Shown here: positions 36,085-45,478 of the stretch, piece by piece
Position numbering within the stretch: position 1 is the first letter of the stretch
Layout of the letters: each line of letters begins with the position of its first letter
Assembly (NCBI GenBank): GCA_047973125.1
Contig: JBKEBK010000023.1
Location: forward strand, 95,193 to 159,192
Length of the DNA: 64,000 bases
Origin: CAYNRG01 sp047973125
Lineage (GTDB): Bacteria > Bacillota_I > Bacilli_A > Erysipelotrichales > Erysipelotrichaceae
Reading direction: 5' to 3'
Translations under genes and position numbers: made by a program
Notes under the pieces: model-generated
Told to the model about the DNA's origin: nothing
The model's input: only the letters and a program-made list of their open reading frames with translations
Database searches by the model: none

Positions 36085-37784
36085 AAAGCGTCTCTCCTTT
36101 TTTGATCAAAGTTAATAAAGTGAGATACAAATTTTACAGGATCACTAATATCTGCTTTGATTGCTAAATCAAATAATGAGGTTTCTTTTAGATTGGCTTT
36201 TTCACTTAAGTCTTTGTCGCATAATATTTTATATGAGTCATCATCCGCAAGTTTTTTACTATCTGATAGGACAACTGCTCTTTTAGTGTATTCTAACATC
36301 AAGTGCATATCATGAGTTATTAAGATAATGGTTTGTCCATTGCTATTTAATGTTTTTAAAAAATTCATGATTTCACTGTAATGATGTTTGTCTTGACCAG
36401 CAGTTGGCTCATCTAAAATTAAAATTTTAGGATTTAATACCAGAATTGATGCAATAGTGACTCTTTTTTTCTGGCCATAACTTAAGGCATTAATTGGCCA
36501 ATCTTTAAATGGTAAAAGTCCACAAATTTTCATTACTTCACTTACTCTTTGATCAATTTCATCATCACTTATTCCTCTTATTTTTAATCCTAATGCAATT
36601 TCATCAAAGATTAAATTCTTTGATATCATATGATTTGGATTTTGAAGAATAATTCCAATACTATCAGAGCGTTCTTTAATGCTGAGATTAGAAATGTCTT
36701 TACCATCAAGTAAGATTCTTCCTTGATCTTCTTTTTCAAATCCAACTATTAATTTTGAAAGGGTACTTTTTCCTGCCCCGTTTTTTCCAACTATAGCCAA
36801 CATTTCATTGTTGTGAATATCTAAAGAAATATTATCTAAGACATTTTTAATGCCATCATAAGAGAAGCTTAAATTTTCAATTGATAAGACGATATCCTTA
36901 TCAATTTTACTTTCATTTACTTCTTGATCGTTATACCATTTTTGAAGTTTGTCTTTTATTATTGAAACATCAATTGTTTCAATGCTTGATGGCTTTATTT
37001 CTTTTGTTATGTCGATGTTGGCATATTTTAGTGCTGAAATATATAGGGGCTCTTTTATGCCATATTTTTCAAGGATACTACTTGATAAGACAACATCAGG
37101 ACAATCATCAATAATAATTTCTCCATCACTTAGTAAAATAATACGATCAATATTTTTATGCAAGACATCTTCTAAGCGATGCTCAATTATAATGATGGTT
37201 TTATCATCTTTATGAATTTCATCAATTAACTCAATAGCTGTCTTTCCAGTTTTTGGATCAAGATTAGCTAGGGGCTCATCGAACAGTAATATATCAACAT
37301 CATTAACAAGGGTTCCAGCAAGGGATACTCTTTGTTTTTGTCCACCCGATAATTCGTGAGGATTACTTGTTAAGTGATTTTCCATTTTAACTAACTTAGA
37401 AACCTCACTTACAATTTTCTTCATTTCTTTTTGATCGGTGTTTTCATTTTCTAAGGCAAAGGCAATATCTTCAGCAACATTTAGTCCAACAAATTGTCCA
37501 TCACTATCTTGAAGGACGGTTCCAACGTGTTTTGATAATTTAAAGATTGATGAATTTTTGCTTTCTTCATTTAAAATTTTAAGACTTCCAGTAATTTCTC
37601 CTGGATAGGAAAATGGTATTAGTCCATTAATACAATTTCCTAAAGTGCTCTTACCACTTCCACTTGCTCCTAAAATTAAGATCTTCTCACCCTTATAGAT
37701 ATCAAGGTTGATATTTTTTAAGGTTTCTTCTTGTTGGGCGTGGTATTTAAATGAAAAGTCTTTAAAGCTAATGATAGGTTTCAT
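36081..37784 (-). CDS. ecfA: ECF transporter fused double ATPase
   Basis: A 567-residue protein with two ATPase domains in one chain. The first has Walker A GASGSGKST (about 37-45), signature LSGGQKQRVSLAG and Walker B LLFDEPLANLDP. The second has Walker A GKNGAGKST (about 333-341), signature LSYGQKKRVTIAS and Walker B LILDEPTAGQD. This fused form is typical of dedicated ECF systems such as the YkoD type, as opposed to the shared module with separate EcfA1 and EcfA2. It lies between the S component and EcfT. The gap to the S gene contains a terminator. Confidence 0.92.
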   Translation of the reverse strand: MKPIISFKDFSFKYHAQQEETLKNINLDIYKGEKILILGASGSGKSTLGNCINGLIPFSYPGEITGSLKILNEESKNSSIFKLSKHVGTVLQDSDGQFVGLNVAEDIAFALENENTDQKEMKKIVSEVSKLVKMENHLTSNPHELSGGQKQRVSLAGTLVNDVDILLFDEPLANLDPKTGKTAIELIDEIHKDDKTIIIIEHRLEDVLHKNIDRIILLSDGEIIIDDCPDVVLSSSILEKYGIKEPLYISALKYANIDITKEIKPSSIETIDVSIIKDKLQKWYNDQEVNESKIDKDIVLSIENLSFSYDGIKNVLDNISLDIHNNEMLAIVGKNGAGKSTLSKLIVGFEKEDQGRILLDGKDISNLSIKERSDSIGIILQNPNHMISKNLIFDEIALGLKIRGISDDEIDQRVSEVMKICGLLPFKDWPINALSYGQKKRVTIASILVLNPKILILDEPTAGQDKHHYSEIMNFLKTLNSNGQTIILITHDMHLMLEYTKRAVVLSDSKKLADDDSYKILCDKDLSEKANLKETSLFDLAIKADISDPVKFVSHFINFDQKRRDAL

Positions 37785-37800
37785 ATTTTTTTACCCATAC

Positions 37801-37836
37801 CTTTCTAAAAATAAAAGAGCTTAAATAAGCTCTTTT
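37801..37836 (-). terminator. terminator between S component and ECF ATPase
   Basis: The eleven-base arms around AAAAGAGCTTA (37813-37823) and its complement (37826-37836) are followed on the minus strand by ATTTTTAG. It lies inside the presumed operon, so it may make the S component more abundant than the ATPase and T subunit. Confidence 0.8.
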
Positions 37837-37838
37837 AA

Positions 37839-38396
37839 CTAATTTTTTGATAAAGAACCTTTTGTAGTTTTAGTCTTAGCATAAGCCACAAGTAAGAATC
37901 CACCGATTACTAGTGAACATAGAGTATTAAGGGCGAATGCTAATGCTCCTTGGGCAAATACAAGTGATGCTGGTTCTGAATATATTACAATATCTAAAAC
38001 AGGTGCCACGACAACCCAAGCAATAAAGGTACCAACAATATTGATGATGCAAAATTTAATAAATTCTGACTTAGTGATTTTTCCATTGTTGATGTCAATG
38101 AAGAAATATGCTACACCACTAAAAAGACCAGCTACTCCAGATGCTACTACCCAACTCCACCATGGTGCTCCATAAACAATAGAATCACTTAATGAGTGTC
38201 CGATAAAGGCAACTAATGCTCCACAAATTGGACCAAAGACTGCTCCAAAAAATGCAGATACACCGTAGGCAATTTGTAAACTTGTTTCAGGGATTGGTGA
38301 TGGTATTTTTATAAACATAAATAGAACCATAAACAATGCTGCTCCTAAACCAGTTGCTACAATAGTTTTTGTTGAAAATAAAGTTTTCTTTGTCAT
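37839..38396 (-). CDS. ECF transporter S component, UPF0397 family
   Basis: A 185-residue substrate-capture membrane protein with about five to six membrane segments. The sequence VATGLGAALFMVLFMFIKIPSPIP, then VFGPICGALVAFIGHSLSD and YGAPWWSWVVASGVAGL, matches the UPF0397 group, whose substrate is not established as far as I know. It heads an operon with the fused ATPase, EcfT and two SAM-hydrolase-family genes. An adenosine-, SAM- or methionine-related substrate is a reasonable guess, not shown. Confidence 0.88.
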   Translation of the reverse strand: MTKKTLFSTKTIVATGLGAALFMVLFMFIKIPSPIPETSLQIAYGVSAFFGAVFGPICGALVAFIGHSLSDSIVYGAPWWSWVVASGVAGLFSGVAYFFIDINNGKITKSEFIKFCIINIVGTFIAWVVVAPVLDIVIYSEPASLVFAQGALAFALNTLCSLVIGGFLLVAYAKTKTTKGSLSKN

Positions 38397-38532
38397 TTAC
38401 TGTACCTCCTTTTGTACTTTCTTATTTTAACATAACAATTTATAAATATGTGTAAAATATGTGAAATTTAACAAGTTTTAAATTAGGATATTTGATTAAT
38501 TTCATATATACTTAATATAAGAGGAATAAAAG

Positions 38533-39144
38533 ATGAGAATTAAAGAAGAATTTAATCATGAACTTATAATTGATAAATCAAGATTTATTTGTTATTTAAA
38601 GAAAGTAGATAATATAGATGATGCCAAAGAGTACATTGATCAAATAAAAAAATTACATCGTGATTCAACTCATTGTTGTAGTGCGATTGTTTGTGGTGAT
38701 AATTATGAAATTGAAAGATGTAGTGATGATGGAGAACCATCAGGAACTGCAGGATTACCAATGCTAACGGCATTAAAAAAAATTGGTATTAAAGATTGTG
38801 TAGCTGTTGTAGTAAGATATTTCGGTGGAATTAAGCTGGGAGGTGGTGGCTTAATTAGGGCCTATGGAAGAAGTGTTAGTGAGAGTGTATCCCTAGCAAG
38901 CAAGGTAAGACTTGTAAAATTAAAGGAATATCGCCTTGTATTTGCCTATAATTTAATTGGTAAGCTTGAGTATGAACTGCAAAAAATTTGTTTAATTGTA
39001 AATAAGAATTATGAAGAGTTGGTTGAGTATATTGTCCATAGTAGTGATGATGATTTTACTGATAAAGTAATTGATCTTACCAATGGTGATATTTCAATAG
39101 AATATATAAATGAAGTTGAAAGTTTTGAAGATGTTATCAATTGA
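38533..39144 (+). CDS. YigZ/IMPACT family protein
   Basis: A 203-residue member of the UPF0029 / IMPACT family, with an N-terminal domain containing the CSDDGEPSGTAGLPML motif and the VRYFGGIKLGGGGLIRAYG block, followed by a DUF1949-like C-terminal domain. The biochemical role in bacteria is not settled; the eukaryotic relative acts in translation control. It is divergent from the ECF operon and 51 bp ahead of uvrA. Confidence 0.9.
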   Translation: MRIKEEFNHELIIDKSRFICYLKKVDNIDDAKEYIDQIKKLHRDSTHCCSAIVCGDNYEIERCSDDGEPSGTAGLPMLTALKKIGIKDCVAVVVRYFGGIKLGGGGLIRAYGRSVSESVSLASKVRLVKLKEYRLVFAYNLIGKLEYELQKICLIVNKNYEELVEYIVHSSDDDFTDKVIDLTNGDISIEYINEVESFEDVIN

Positions 39145-39170
39145 TAGTGTTGCTTTTAATGTGGTATTAT
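39141..39170 (+). promoter_or_regulatory. putative uvrA promoter
   Basis: TTGATA (39141-39146) and TATTAT (39165-39170) are 18 bp apart, 26 bp before the uvrA start. I see no clear LexA box next to it. Confidence 0.5.
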
Positions 39171-39195
39171 AAGGAGATGGATTGGAGAATTTTAG

Positions 39196-42015
39196 ATGAC
39201 GATTAATGATAAGATTATAATAAAAGGTGCTAAGGAAAATAACTTAAAAAATATTTCCTTGGAAATACCGCGAAATAAAATGGTAATAATGACAGGACTA
39301 TCAGGCTCTGGAAAAACTTCTTTAGCCTTTGATACAATTTATGCTGAGGGACAGCGTCGATATGTAGAATCACTTAGTGCTTATGCTAGACAGTTTTTGG
39401 GTGGGTTAGAGAAGCCTGATGTTGAGCTTATTGAAGGGTTATCGCCATCAATATCAATTGATCAGAAAACTACAAGTAATAATCCTCGATCTACAGTAGG
39501 TACAGTAACAGAAATTTATGATTATTTAAGACTACTATATGCAAGGATTGGAATACCTTATTGTCCAACTCATCATGAACAAATTCTATCGCAAACAATT
39601 TCTCAAATGGTAGATAAGATTATGGAGTTTGATGATGGTTTAAGATTGGAGATATTATCTCCTGTTGTTAAAAGTCAAAAAGGAACACACCATGATCTAC
39701 TTACTAATTTAAGAAAAGATGGTTATGTAAGAGTTATAATTGATAATAACGCTTACTTATTAGAAGATGATATAAAGCTTGATAAAAATAAAAAGCATGA
39801 TATTGATATTGTGATTGATCGCCTTGTTAAAAGAGAAGACATTAGATCAAGGATTTATGATTCAGTTGAAAATGCTGATAAGTTGTCAGGTGGTGAAGTA
39901 ATTGTAAAAATTGGTGAAGAGCGAATTTTATTCTCTAGTAATTACTCGTGTAGTCAATGTAATTTTTCTGTTGGAGAGCTTCAACCTCGATTATTTTCTT
40001 TTAATGCTCCAATGGGAGCTTGCCCTAAGTGTAAGGGTTTGGGTTCAATTCAAATGGTTGATGATGACTTATTGATGCCAGATCGCAGCAAGTCAATAAA
40101 TGAGGGTGGAATTATATATTATAAAAATATTGTTGGTACTCAAAATTTAGATTGGCAAAAATTTAAAATTTTATGTGAATACTATAATATTGATTTAGAT
40201 AAGCCACTATCTAAGTTTACTAAGAAAGAAATGAATATAGTATTAAATGGATCAAAGGAAGAAATAAATCATAAATTAATTTCTTCTTCTGGCAATGAAT
40301 TTAAAAGAAATAAAGTTATTGAAGGTGTTAAAGTAATGATTGAAAGAAGGTTTGAAACATCAACATCATCAATGGCTAAAGAATGGTATCAGACATTGAT
40401 GATGGATTGTGAGTGTGATGAGTGTCATGGTCAAAGGTTAAATGAGAGTGCCCTGTCAGTTTATGTTGGGGATAAAAATATTGTTGACTTTACTAAAATG
40501 AGTGTAAAAGATGCTCTTGCTTGGTTAGATGTTTTAGTACTTGATGATATGCAAATGAAGATTGCTGATTTAGTATTAAAGGAAATAAATAATCGTTTAA
40601 ATTTTTTAAAGGATGTTGGCTTAGATTATCTATCACTTGATCGCATTGCGGGTTCTTTATCAGGTGGGGAAGCTCAAAGAATTCGTTTAGCTACGCAAAT
40701 TGGATCAAGGTTAACGGGGGTATTATATGTATTGGATGAGCCTTCAATTGGTCTTCATCAAAGAGATAATTCAAAACTGATTAATACGCTTAAAAGTATG
40801 CGTGACTTGGGTAATTCTTTAATTGTAGTTGAACATGATGAAGAGACAATGCTAAGCAGTGATTGGATAATTGATATAGGACCTGGAGCTGGGGTTCATG
40901 GTGGCAGTGTAATAGCAGAGGGGACACCCTCTGAAATAATGAAAAATGAAGCATCAATTACTGGTTTATATTTAAGTGGTAAAAAGAAAATTGAGACTCC
41001 AAAAAACAGACGATCTGGAAATGGGAAAAAATTAGAAATAATTGGTGCTAGTGAGAATAACTTAAAGAATATCAATGTTGAAATTCCTCTTGGAAAATTT
41101 GTATGTGTCACTGGGGTTAGTGGTAGTGGTAAGAGTAGTCTTATAAATGAAATATTGTGTAAGGCTGTAATTAAATCACTTAGACCTACTAAGTTTAAGC
41201 CTGGTTCTCATAAAAAAATTAATGGATTAAAAAATATCGATAAATTAATTGAAATAGGACAAGATCCAATTGGTAGAACGCCAAGATCAAACCCTGTTAC
41301 CTATACTGGAGTCTTTGATGATATTAGGGATTTATTCAGCCTAACAACGGAGTCAAAAATTCGTGGTTATGATAAGGGTAGGTTTTCATTTAATGTCAAA
41401 GGTGGAAGATGTGAGGCTTGCCAGGGTGATGGAGTAAAGAAGATATCAATGAATTTCTTACCAGATGTTTATGTTACCTGTGATGTTTGTAAAGGAAAAA
41501 GATATAATGAAGAAACACTACAGGTTAAATACCATGATAAAAATATCTTTGATGTTTTGGATATGACAGTTGAGGAAGCAATTGATTTCTTTGCTAAAAT
41601 CCATAAAATAAGAAATAAACTACAAAGTTTATATGATGTTGGCTTAGATTATATAAAGTTAGGTCAGTCAAGTACAACATTATCTGGAGGTGAAGCTCAA
41701 AGGGTAAAGCTTGCTAGTGAACTACAAAAAAAGCCAACTGGAAAAACTTTATTTGTATTAGATGAGCCAACTACAGGACTTCATACTCATGATGTTAAAA
41801 AGTTATTGAGTGTTCTTCAAAGAATAGTTGATAATGGAGATACAGTGCTTGTTATTGAGCATAATTTAGATGTTATTAAATCTTCGGACTACATTATTGA
41901 TTTAGGTCCTGAAGGTGGAGACAATGGTGGTACAATAATTGCTAAGGGAACACCAGAGGAAATTGTCAAAGTTAAAGATAGTTATACTGGAGAGTATTTA
42001 AAGAAATATTTATAA
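39196..42015 (+). CDS. uvrA: excinuclease ABC subunit A
   Basis: The damage-recognition ATPase of nucleotide excision repair. It is 939 residues, full length. Two ABC modules are visible: Walker A GLSGSGKTS near residue 35 and GVSGSGKSS near residue 640, signatures LSGGEAQRIRLA and LSGGEAQRVKLA, and LDEPSIGLH / LDEPTTGLH. Zinc-finger cysteines appear in CSQCNFSVG...CPKC and CEACQGDG...CDVC. uvrB and uvrC are not in the window. hprK follows 13 bp downstream, so they may share a transcript. Confidence 0.97.
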   Translation: MTINDKIIIKGAKENNLKNISLEIPRNKMVIMTGLSGSGKTSLAFDTIYAEGQRRYVESLSAYARQFLGGLEKPDVELIEGLSPSISIDQKTTSNNPRSTVGTVTEIYDYLRLLYARIGIPYCPTHHEQILSQTISQMVDKIMEFDDGLRLEILSPVVKSQKGTHHDLLTNLRKDGYVRVIIDNNAYLLEDDIKLDKNKKHDIDIVIDRLVKREDIRSRIYDSVENADKLSGGEVIVKIGEERILFSSNYSCSQCNFSVGELQPRLFSFNAPMGACPKCKGLGSIQMVDDDLLMPDRSKSINEGGIIYYKNIVGTQNLDWQKFKILCEYYNIDLDKPLSKFTKKEMNIVLNGSKEEINHKLISSSGNEFKRNKVIEGVKVMIERRFETSTSSMAKEWYQTLMMDCECDECHGQRLNESALSVYVGDKNIVDFTKMSVKDALAWLDVLVLDDMQMKIADLVLKEINNRLNFLKDVGLDYLSLDRIAGSLSGGEAQRIRLATQIGSRLTGVLYVLDEPSIGLHQRDNSKLINTLKSMRDLGNSLIVVEHDEETMLSSDWIIDIGPGAGVHGGSVIAEGTPSEIMKNEASITGLYLSGKKKIETPKNRRSGNGKKLEIIGASENNLKNINVEIPLGKFVCVTGVSGSGKSSLINEILCKAVIKSLRPTKFKPGSHKKINGLKNIDKLIEIGQDPIGRTPRSNPVTYTGVFDDIRDLFSLTTESKIRGYDKGRFSFNVKGGRCEACQGDGVKKISMNFLPDVYVTCDVCKGKRYNEETLQVKYHDKNIFDVLDMTVEEAIDFFAKIHKIRNKLQSLYDVGLDYIKLGQSSTTLSGGEAQRVKLASELQKKPTGKTLFVLDEPTTGLHTHDVKKLLSVLQRIVDNGDTVLVIEHNLDVIKSSDYIIDLGPEGGDNGGTIIAKGTPEEIVKVKDSYTGEYLKKYL

Positions 42016-42027
42016 GAAGGAGAAATC

Positions 42028-42984
42028 ATGGAAATTAATGGAAAAGTATTAGTAAGAGAAGTTGCTGAGTATTTCAACTTTGAACAGGTTACTGGTAATG
42101 ATGATTCACTTAATAGATGGATTGTTGTTCCAGACTTAAATCGACCTGGTTTAGAGCTTGTAGGTTTTTTCAAAGAGGATGAAATGCGTAGAGTTTTAAT
42201 AATGGGTGATAAAGAGTTAACATTTATTGAAGGGTTGGATGAAAACATTCAAAGGGAAAGATTTGAAAAGCTTGTTGATGAATATACACCAATGCTTGTT
42301 TTATCTAGAAATCGTAACTGTCCTCCAGTTTTAATAGATGTTGCTAATCGTTACAATTTCCCAATTTTTAAATCAACTCTTAAAAGCTTTAGATTAATGG
42401 TCGATCTTGTAACATACTTAGATGAAAGATTAGCTCCTACAGATAATATCCATGGTGGTTTCTTAAGTGTATATGGAAAAGGAATTATTATAACTGGAGA
42501 GAGTGGGATGGGTAAGAGTGAAGTTGCTCTAGAGCTAATAAGACGCGGTCATACATTAATTGCCGATGATAGAGTTGATATTTCTAGGGTTCATAATGGA
42601 CTGGTAGGATATAGCCCTGACTTACTTTATGGAATGTTAGAGATCAGAGGTATTGGAATAATTGATGTTATTAAGATGTTTGGGGCCAGTGCTCTTTTAC
42701 AAAGAGGTAATGTTGACCTTGTTATAAGACTTGAAAGATTTGACTCAACTAAAGCATATCGTCGTGTTGGAAATGAGGATGAAGTATATACTAATATCTT
42801 GGGCATCGATGTTCCAACACTTGTTCTTCCAGTAAGAGAAGGAAGGACAATGGCAATCTTAATTGAGTCAGCAGTTACCAACTTTCAACTTAAATTAGCT
42901 GGCTTTAATAGTTCAGTTGAGTTTGAAAAAAGAGTTTATCAACATATTCAAAATAAAAATAAAGAAGCAAGAGGTGAAGATTAA
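42028..42984 (+). CDS. hprK: HPr kinase/phosphorylase
   Basis: Phosphorylates HPr on Ser46 and reverses this, setting CcpA catabolite control and PTS activity. It is 318 residues. The Walker A GESGMGKSE is at residues 157-165, followed by LIRRGHTLIADDRVDI and the family signature LEIRGIGIIDV. AGAAGGAG precedes the ATG and the stop overlaps the next start by one base. Its product acts on the cre-type control seen upstream of adhE. Confidence 0.96.
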   Translation: MEINGKVLVREVAEYFNFEQVTGNDDSLNRWIVVPDLNRPGLELVGFFKEDEMRRVLIMGDKELTFIEGLDENIQRERFEKLVDEYTPMLVLSRNRNCPPVLIDVANRYNFPIFKSTLKSFRLMVDLVTYLDERLAPTDNIHGGFLSVYGKGIIITGESGMGKSEVALELIRRGHTLIADDRVDISRVHNGLVGYSPDLLYGMLEIRGIGIIDVIKMFGASALLQRGNVDLVIRLERFDSTKAYRRVGNEDEVYTNILGIDVPTLVLPVREGRTMAILIESAVTNFQLKLAGFNSSVEFEKRVYQHIQNKNKEARGED

Positions 42985-44441
42985 TGGAGTTTTTTCCAAC
43001 AAGACAGATATTTTTAAAAGTTGGTCCACTAAGTATTCAGTGGTATGCCATGCTAATTTTACTAGGAGCAGCAGCATGCTTTTACGTTAGTTTTAAAGAA
43101 ATGAAAAAAGCAAATTATAAAATGGAAGTTGCCGAAGATATTATCATGGGATGTTTTATTTCAGGTATTATAGGGGCAAGGCTTTGGTATTGCTTGTTTT
43201 ATGATATTAACTACTATCTACAAGATCCCATTAGAATTTTAAAAATTTATGAGGGTGGCTTAGCCATTCAAGGTGGCTTAATATTTGGTGCCTTATACGG
43301 ATTTTATTATGCATATAAGAAAAAGATAGATTTTATACGTTTAGCAGATATGATTGTACCAAACTTATTACTTGCTCAAGCAATTGGTAGGTGGGGAAAT
43401 TTTATGAATCAGGAAGCTCATGGTAACATAGTTAGTGAAGCTTATTATAATAATTTTCCAAACTTTATCAAAGATGGAATGTTTATAAATGGAAATTATT
43501 ACTTACCAACATTTTTATATGAGAGTGTCTTAAATATTATTGGCTTTATTTTATTTACATTTATAATTAAAAAGCTTAATGAAAAGTATCATTTCTTAAG
43601 AAGAGGAAATGGTCTATCGTTCTATTTAATATGGTATGGTATATCAAGATATATCGTTGAGGGTTTAAGGACTGATAGTTTAATGGTTGGTAATTTAAGG
43701 ATGGCACAACTAACATCGATTGCCTTTATTGTTGTTGGAATTATTTTGTTATTTATTAAATTTTATAAACTTAAAAAACCGGTGGTACTTTTTGATTTTG
43801 ATGGCACACTAATAAATACTGAGTCAGCTATTATTGAAACTTATCAGTACTTATTTGAAAAATATTTAACTAAAGAAGCTTTTACTGATGAAATAAAGAT
43901 TGAAGTTTTAGGGCCTCCTTTAAAGGATATATTTGAAAAATATTTTCCTAATTTATCTGCTTTAGATTTAATAGAAGAATATAAGGCATATAATTTAAAA
44001 ATTCATCCAGAGAAGGTAACTCTAATGGAAAACTGCACAGAGATTTTAAAATACTTAAAAGATCAAAAATATGATGTTGCAATTGTATCTTCAAAGAGTG
44101 CTCAAAGTATTGAGGTTGGGATGAATTTATTTAACTTAAATGATTATGTCGATATTATCGTCTCTAATGATGATGTAGAAAATTGTAAGCCAGATCCTGA
44201 AGGGATCATGAAAGCTTGTAAGCTTTTAAATCGTGGTCATGATGATTGTATCTATGTAGGTGATAGTACAAGTGATATTATGGCGGCTAAGAATGCTGGA
44301 GTGTATTCAATAGGCTATCTTTATAATGAAGATCGCAAACAAAAACTAATTGATTCAAAGCCTAATAAGGTAATTAGTGATTTAATGGAAATAGAGAGTA
44401 TATTAAAGGAGAAAAATTCATGGACATACAATTTGATGTAA
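42984..44441 (+). CDS. lgt: prolipoprotein diacylglyceryl transferase fused to HAD phosphatase
   Basis: One 485-residue chain with two enzymes. Residues 1 to about 260 are Lgt, which attaches diacylglycerol to lipoprotein cysteines. It has about seven membrane segments, GGLAIQGGLIFGALYG and the signature AIGRWGNFMNQEAHG near residues 132-146. After the short linker KFYKLKKP, residues 266-485 form a HAD-superfamily phosphatase with motif I DFDGTL (Asp271, Asp273), motif II SSKS, and motif III/IV KPDPEG and GDSTSDIMAA. In Bacillus subtilis lgt and the pyrophosphatase ppaX are separate genes in the hprK operon, so this looks like a fusion of them. No internal stop or start breaks the frame. Confidence 0.92.
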   Translation: MEFFPTRQIFLKVGPLSIQWYAMLILLGAAACFYVSFKEMKKANYKMEVAEDIIMGCFISGIIGARLWYCLFYDINYYLQDPIRILKIYEGGLAIQGGLIFGALYGFYYAYKKKIDFIRLADMIVPNLLLAQAIGRWGNFMNQEAHGNIVSEAYYNNFPNFIKDGMFINGNYYLPTFLYESVLNIIGFILFTFIIKKLNEKYHFLRRGNGLSFYLIWYGISRYIVEGLRTDSLMVGNLRMAQLTSIAFIVVGIILLFIKFYKLKKPVVLFDFDGTLINTESAIIETYQYLFEKYLTKEAFTDEIKIEVLGPPLKDIFEKYFPNLSALDLIEEYKAYNLKIHPEKVTLMENCTEILKYLKDQKYDVAIVSSKSAQSIEVGMNLFNLNDYVDIIVSNDDVENCKPDPEGIMKACKLLNRGHDDCIYVGDSTSDIMAAKNAGVYSIGYLYNEDRKQKLIDSKPNKVISDLMEIESILKEKNSWTYNLM

Positions 44442-45340
44442 TAGTTATTGGGGCAGGGCCAGCTGGTTTAACGGCAGCGATTTATGCGACAAGAGCTGGT
44501 TTAAAATGCGCAATTATTGAAAAAGATGCACCAGGAGGAAAACTTGTTAAGACCTTTAAAATTGAAAACTACCCAGGAATAAATGAAATCGGTGGGGCAG
44601 ATTTAGCTTATAAAATGTATGAACAAGCAATTAATCTCAAGGCAGATTATTTATATGGTGATGTTATTGAAGTTATTGATCAAAAAGAATTTAAAATTGT
44701 TAAGTGTGCTGATCAAAAGGAGTATACTTCTAAGGCTGTGATTATTGCGACGGGTACTAAAGAGCGACTTTTAAATATTAAAAATGAAAAAGAATTAACT
44801 GGTAAGGGAGTATCTTACTGTGCTGTATGTGATGGCTCTTTCTTTAAAGAAAAAGAAGTAGTGGTTATAGGTGGTGGTAATTCTGCTTTAGAGGAAGCAC
44901 TTTATTTAACGCAGTTTGCAAGTAAAGTTCATATAGTAATAAGAAGAGATGTCTTTAGAGCTGAGAAAAATGTTCAAGATCTAGTATTAAATAATGATAA
45001 AATTAATATTATTAGAAATAGTATACCTTTAGAAATAACAGAAGAAGATGGTTTTGTCTCTGGAATTATCTTAGAGAATAATAATACAAAGGAAAAACAG
45101 AGTATTATGGCTAAGGGAATCTTTCCTTATATTGGAGCTGATGCTTCAACTAAAATGGTTGAATCATTAAAAATATTAAATGATAATGGCTATGTTCTTA
45201 CAAATGATTCAATGGAGACAAGTGTAAATGGAATTTACTCTGCTGGAGATTGTAATGAGAAGGAATTAAGGCAAATAGTTACAGCCTGTTCAGATGGGGC
45301 AGTTGCTGCTCAAAAAGCATTTCATTATATAAATGGGTAG
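44420..45340 (+). CDS. trxB: thioredoxin-disulfide reductase
   Basis: Reduces thioredoxin with NADPH. It is 306 residues with the FAD motif GAGPAGLTAAIYATRA near the N-terminus, the redox pair CAVC (Cys134 and Cys137) in SYCAVCDGSFF, the NAD(P) motif GGGNSALEEALYL and the C-terminal GIYSAGDCNEKELRQIVTA. An AAGGAG site lies inside the end of the fused lgt gene (22-bp overlap), so it belongs to the hprK-lgt transcript. Gene order hprK-lgt-trxB is common in Bacillota. Confidence 0.95.
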   Translation: MDIQFDVIVIGAGPAGLTAAIYATRAGLKCAIIEKDAPGGKLVKTFKIENYPGINEIGGADLAYKMYEQAINLKADYLYGDVIEVIDQKEFKIVKCADQKEYTSKAVIIATGTKERLLNIKNEKELTGKGVSYCAVCDGSFFKEKEVVVIGGGNSALEEALYLTQFASKVHIVIRRDVFRAEKNVQDLVLNNDKINIIRNSIPLEITEEDGFVSGIILENNNTKEKQSIMAKGIFPYIGADASTKMVESLKILNDNGYVLTNDSMETSVNGIYSAGDCNEKELRQIVTACSDGAVAAQKAFHYING

Positions 45341-45358
45341 CAAAAAATATATATCATT

Positions 45359-45387
45359 AAAAAACTCTTGAGACAAAGAGTTTTTTT
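45359..45387 (+). terminator. intrinsic terminator after trxB
   Basis: AAAAAACTCTT and AAGAGTTTTTT form a perfect stem followed by a T run. It ends the hprK-lgt-trxB unit. Confidence 0.9.
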
Positions 45388-45404
45388 ATATGAGATTATC
45401 TTAA

Positions 45405-45432
45405 TTGACAATGGTGACAATAAAAGTATAAT
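45405..45432 (+). promoter_or_regulatory. sigma-A promoter of flavodoxin gene
   Basis: TTGACA (45405-45410) and TATAAT (45427-45432) are both full consensus matches, with 16 bp between them. This should be a strong promoter. Confidence 0.85.
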
Positions 45433-45478
45433 GGTAATAGTTAGCTATAACTAACTTATAGAATAAAGGAGGAATTAT

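Noticed and set aside
38397..38532. Riboswitch upstream of the ECF S component
   Set aside because: The divergent gap is only 136 bp, very AT-rich, and shows no stable conserved-looking fold.
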